A stretch of 64,000 nucleotides of DNA from contig OY855905.1 in NCBI GenBank assembly GCA_963693305.1, positions 21,635,437 to 21,699,436 on the forward strand. The letters are read 5' to 3'. Position 1 is the first letter of the stretch. The number at the start of each line of letters is the position of its first letter. Source of the DNA: Meandrina meandrites. Taxonomy: Eukaryota; Cnidaria; Anthozoa; Scleractinia; Meandrinidae. Made by a program: the position numbers and the translations under genes. Shown in pieces: positions 59,993 through 64,000 of this stretch. The notes beneath the pieces were generated by a model. It was given only the letters and a program-made list of their open reading frames with translations. It had not been told where the DNA came from and ran no database searches.

Positions 59993-60545
59993 AAAGGTAA
60001 ATAAACCGCCCTAGCGACTAAATTTGAACAGTTGACGTTACGAGCGTTAGCGCTTTGTCGGAGCAAAGTGGAGAATTGTATATTTGACACTTAATGACTG
60101 GTCCCGAGGGAAACAGTTAATTTTTTTTTTCCCGAGGATTTCAAAGTTTGCTGAGACGGAGGTGAGAGAAACAATGAGATCGGAGGGAAACAAAATTAAC
60201 TGGTTTCCCGATGGGCCAGGCCTTAGAGTGATTTGTTATATAGCACAACAAAGACTTAGAAGGACGGCTGTCGTTGGTCAACATTCGCGGGAACAGTCCA
60301 CTGTTACCCTCTGACGTCATGGATTTTGCATTGTTGCCCGCTCAGAGACTTTTGGCGGGAAACAGTTTTAGCGTTAGATGTCATATGACCTCGAAGTAGC
60401 CAATGAGAGCGCGCGCTATAACATTTATTAGTATTGTATATTTATTAACACACACACAACTCATAATCCTGCACTTTGCTCTGGCGAAGGGCTTATGCTC
60501 GAAACGTCGCCTTTTCAAAATTCGCTAGGGCGTTTTTTTTACCTT
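59993..60545. mobile_element. Foldback element with about 80-bp terminal inverted repeats
   Basis: The left arm reads ACCGCCCTAGCGACTAAATT, continues through a GACGTTACGAGCGTTAGCGC block and reaches GGAGCAAAGTGGAG. The right arm is its inverse: TGCACTTTGCTCTGGCGAAG, GCTCGAAACGTCGCC, AATTCGCTAGGGCG. The arms are imperfect but colinear over about 80 bp. The roughly 400-bp interior is non-coding. Arms with an internal hairpin ending GAAACGTC recur elsewhere in the window. Confidence 0.8.
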
Positions 60546-61649
60546 AATTTACTTCAAGTAGATAATCAACTAACTACCTTATATACGCATCTGTTTCAAA
60601 TGCTGAATTAGCTCCAGGTAAAAATTAAAATTAGGAGAACATTGCAATAACCTAACAAGTACAACTGAATCAAATACAAACTACTGTGTAACTGTGAATC
60701 AAGTTAATAACGTTATTTTCTAGTTAACAATATTGTAACTCCGGCGACAGAACGAGCACGTTTGCTGAGCGAGAATTTTATTCGTCACCAAAGTCTAGTT
60801 GGCCGGTTATTAACGGTTAACTGAAGCGACAGATGGTCATATACAATTTCTTAGTTCTTCTGTTTCAAAAGTGAACTAGCCGGAGCAACATAAAGCAGTT
60901 TATAACTAAATATGTAAGAAAAAAAATAAACAAATTACTGTCCCAACAGACAGAGCGGCAACAAAGCTTTCTGGCAAGAGGTTTGCGGTGTGGAAAGTTT
61001 CTTTGCAGGACAGATTTTCAATATCCGTTGAATACGAGTGAATATTTCGTTCGAAACCGAAAAAGAAAATTTTTAAAATGTTAAAATATGTTCTTCATGG
61101 GTTGAAATTCGAATCGGTGTATTGCTGAGAATCATATAAATCTGACAACATTAAACAGCTGGAGGGCTTTGAGGAGAATCTCCGCTCCGTCGATCAGCCA
61201 TTTCGTCGGCTACAAAAAAAATCGACGGCGCTGGCGATTTCCAGCGAAAATATACTATTTGACATGGTTCCTATTTTAACTCAAGACCATACACCTTGTC
61301 GACACAGGAACCCATACCTTCATAACGAAGAAAACAGTCGCTAAAATGAACCAACTCCTAGCTGTACACAAGTATAACGTCAAACTTTGAGAACTTGCAT
61401 AAAATTAATTTTTCAAATTTGATGTATTTACCCTGCAGCTGCTAACACTCTGTTCAATCAATTGTTCTTTTTTCAATATGAGCCACACACAATACTTAAC
61501 AATAGACATCTGCCAGAAACGAACGGATATTTTATCCCGTAATGATCAAAGTCTCTAATTACGATTTTCCTTTTTGCTTTGTGTTTGACTAGAACTGCTA
61601 ACAAAAGACAATAGTTTTCTGGCTGGCTTGGTCACCAAAAAATATGGAC
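60546..61649. other. Intergenic, nothing recognised
   Basis: The stretch is AT-rich with no open frame of note, no clear repeat structure and no RNA gene features on either strand. Confidence 0.5.
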
Positions 61650-61945
61650 GATTAGCACACGAGCCGATTTTTTTTTTCGTGGAACACGAGAATTTTTACC
61701 GGGGTGAAATTGGGTCAGATTTGTCGGGCCGGCCATCTAATCAGCTTGCCGCACACTAGCCGACTTTTTGTCGGGACTAACCGCGTCAAGGCTTGGGGCC
61801 GACTCATCCAAAATCAAGATGGCGCCACAACGCTTTCAAATTGGTTTAGATGCGACCAAGCCCCGACAAATTGTGTTGCTCCACTGCACACTAGTCGACG
61901 GGTGAAGATTTTTTGGCGGCCGACGAAAAATCGGCTTGTGTGCTG
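61650..61945. mobile_element. MITE with GCACACGAGCCGATTTTT termini
   Basis: The left end GCACACGAGCCGATTTTT and the right end AAAAATCGGCTTGTGTGC are inverted with one mismatch. Inner CACACTAGCCGACTTTTTG and CACACTAGTCGAC blocks suggest an earlier internal duplication. A 70-base T/A-rich stretch follows the left end. No coding capacity. Confidence 0.75.
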
Positions 61946-63587
61946 TATTTGTCAGTCAATATTATCATGAGCCATCCTCGCGTTGTAACGAGTTCTTGTT
62001 ATTTTTCAAGATATGCTCTTCAATCAAATCATCATTGTTGTTTTTTTTTCTAGGATCTAGGTATGTTTTTAGCTTCGTGACATCATACTATAAAGTGTCT
62101 CATACTTTCATGTTACTGTTTACTATGCTGTAAACGGTGGTTCAGGTTAACTTTTAAGTCCGTGATTGAAGCCCTCGAGTTTACCCATTCAAATGAGCAG
62201 TTCTTTCATGTAGCACAATTTGTTTTTCAGTTCAGTATTCTACAAAATGGAACTTTTCCTTCGTTCACATTGACAATGCCTAGAATAGAGACGCTATAAG
62301 TATTGTCTTCGACAATATCCCACGTTGACGCTCTCCCGTCCCTTTATATCTCGGGATTAGTTGTTAAAAGTACCTGCAGATCCAGTTTGAGGTCTTGACC
62401 AAGGCCAGGTGATCCCTACAGCAAATATACCAACTTCAGTGCTTCCCTGCTTCAAATCGCAACAGCCCAGCACAGCCAAAATATATATGACTTTATCAAA
62501 TCAGAGACCTGCAACACGCAAACATCGGGTAAAAATTAACCTAACGCTTGAGTCGGTTTGTAAAGGTGAATAATTCATTTTAACATTTCACGACCCAATT
62601 TCTAAGTGAGCGACCAGAGAAGAAAGCTAAAATAAAGGTTCCCAATTTCTCGTCATGTAGTAGCCACTTACTCGGCGAAAAAATCAGGTGCTGTGCGAAA
62701 GGTACCTCGTTAATCACATTCATTTTTCAGTCTCCACTGATATTGTCTATAAGGTCCAGTATATATGGGCGATTATAGCGTTTCAAGAGCGGATGGGCAT
62801 TTCTTATCTTTAAAAAAAAACTTCATTAGTGATATGCGGGTACCAAAACTCCTTAGGCTCTTAACCTCTTAGAGGATATACTCCCAAAACTAAAAGCTGG
62901 ATTGCTAATGCCGTGAGGTTCGCTGCTTGCTGTTCAGTAACAAGCAAAATTCCAGAAAAGCGCTCCTTGTCGACAAGGTGACTCTCAATTCTAAGCTCGC
63001 GCGGCATGATTTTGCGTGTAATTTCGTTCCATTTTTCATGCTATGTCACTGACTGTTTAGCTACATTAATCTCAATACCCAAGGCAAGCTAATCGTTGCA
63101 AGAAGCTCACAATTACTTCTTTGAAAGTAAAATACAGAAACAATGCCACTGTGTGAGACACACAAAGAACACAGCACGAAGCCAGTGCAGGGCGAACTGT
63201 TGATCGTCTTGGATGCTACCAGCAGTTCAACAAAGCACGTCAAGAACATAGCCTCTAGCCGATTACTCGATAAATTCTCATCACCTCTCTGGTTGAAAAT
63301 GTATCGATATTGTAAGGAGATGTTGGATCTTCAATGTCTCTCAACAGGCAAAGCTCCAGTTTAACATAACACTTCGCTGAAAAGTTGAAAGGTATGAACC
63401 AACCACAAAAGCATACAGATAAAGATTCGATCACTATTACAGGTTGCGAACCAAATCTGAAATTCTCCTTTAGTTCAAAGATTAATAAACATAAACATAA
63501 TTTGACAGGAATAAAAACGCTCGCTAAGTCCTGCCCTTGCAAGAAAGTCAATCACGTCTGTCTCGCTTGCCTAATACATTGCTGAGA
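61946..63587. other. Intergenic, nothing recognised
   Basis: Several open frames of 60-100 codons occur on both strands around 63.1-63.6 kb. They overlap in conflicting frames, lack domain features and show no splice support. No repeat family is evident by eye. Confidence 0.45.
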
Positions 63588-63960
63588 TTCACGGCGGCCT
63601 AATGGTTAGCGCGCTGGCCTCGGATCGAGCAGTCCAGTCCCGTTTCTCAAAAAGTTTTTGCACCCGGCAAGCCATAGCAAAATTTCAAACCCTATGATTA
63701 CAGAGCTGTTTAATTCCATGATATTTTAAATATGAAACAGAGGTTCCCTTCATACAAAGTTTCAGGCGTATACACTACTCTGTTTTTAAGATACAGATAA
63801 CTAAAAATGGCTTTGCGGGCCCGAAAAGATTCGGGGGCTTTCGAGAAACGGCCGAGGTCACTGTGTTGTGTTCTTGGGCAGAACACTTTACTCTCACATT
63901 CTCACCCAGGGTATTACATAGGTACAGGCAAATTGTTGGGGCAACTGGCAGAATGCTGGG
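63588..63960 (+). mobile_element. tRNA-derived SINE, split by a MITE
   Basis: The head GGCGGCCTAATGGTTAGCGC carries a tRNA-like A box. After an insert of about 213 bp, the body TGTTCTTGGGCAGAACACTT and ACTCTCACATTCTCACCC follows, matching the inverse of the copies at 24.4 and 48.2 kb. Confidence 0.7.
63640..63852. mobile_element. MITE nested in the SINE (CCCGTTTCTC termini)
   Basis: CCGTTTCTCAAAAAG.. at the left and ..CTTTCGAGAAACGG at the right are inverted ends. An inner GCGGGCCCGAAAAGATTCGG palindromic block lies near the right end. The insert separates the tRNA-like head from the body of the SINE. Confidence 0.7.
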
Positions 63961-64000
63961 GAGTAACCTGCGGTGGACCAGCATTAAATCCAGGAGAAGT

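Noticed and set aside
63061..63585. Cluster of overlapping open frames near 63.1-63.6 kb
   Set aside because: Frames on both strands overlap with no conserved motif, splice support or codon bias, as expected by chance.

Overview
The window is animal nuclear DNA, most likely from a cnidarian and probably a stony coral. It is AT-rich, its introns are compact GT..AG introns, the genes resemble other animal genes, and the many short inverted-repeat elements and tRNA-derived SINEs are typical of anthozoan genomes. I infer the taxon from gene content and repeat style; no single marker proves it. No bacterial genes, rRNA, CRISPR or convincing functional tRNA were seen.

Layout, left to right: (1) 1-12185, minus strand: the first two coding exons of GINS4 (SLD5, a subunit of the GINS replicative helicase complex). 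Its 9.06-kb intron 1 holds a decayed Ty3/Gypsy retrotransposon in the opposite orientation. A 1.63-kb solo LTR from another element has split the Gypsy pol frame, and a 0.5-kb inverted-repeat element lies at its 3' end. The rest of GINS4 lies beyond the left edge. (2) 12186-12662: a compact divergent promoter shared by GINS4 and IDE, with an E2F-type site and two YY1-type sites. (3) 12663-31542, plus strand: a complete insulin-degrading enzyme gene (IDE; 32 coding exons, 978 residues). Its introns carry a perfect 18 x 49-bp minisatellite and a series of MITEs and SINEs, several nested. (4) 31543-35837: intergenic, with a LINE 3' fragment next to the following gene. (5) 35859-42210, plus strand: a 9-exon cytochrome P450 (419 residues) that keeps the ExxR motif and the heme cysteine but lacks the oxygen-activating I-helix motif and a membrane anchor. 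(6) 42211-45654: convergent intergenic region with a pogo-like MITE. (7) 45655-52706, minus strand: a complete organic anion transporter (SLCO/OATP; 8 coding exons, 733 residues, Kazal-like extracellular loop). (8) 52707-64000: non-coding; probable OATP 5' region and promoter candidates, a large foldback element, other MITEs and a SINE split by a MITE.

The genes form no operon or pathway. The one direct regulatory link is the shared GINS4/IDE promoter. Exon boundaries were derived by hand from splice consensus, codon phase and family conservation. IDE, P450 and OATP each sum to an exact multiple of three with phases that agree at every junction.
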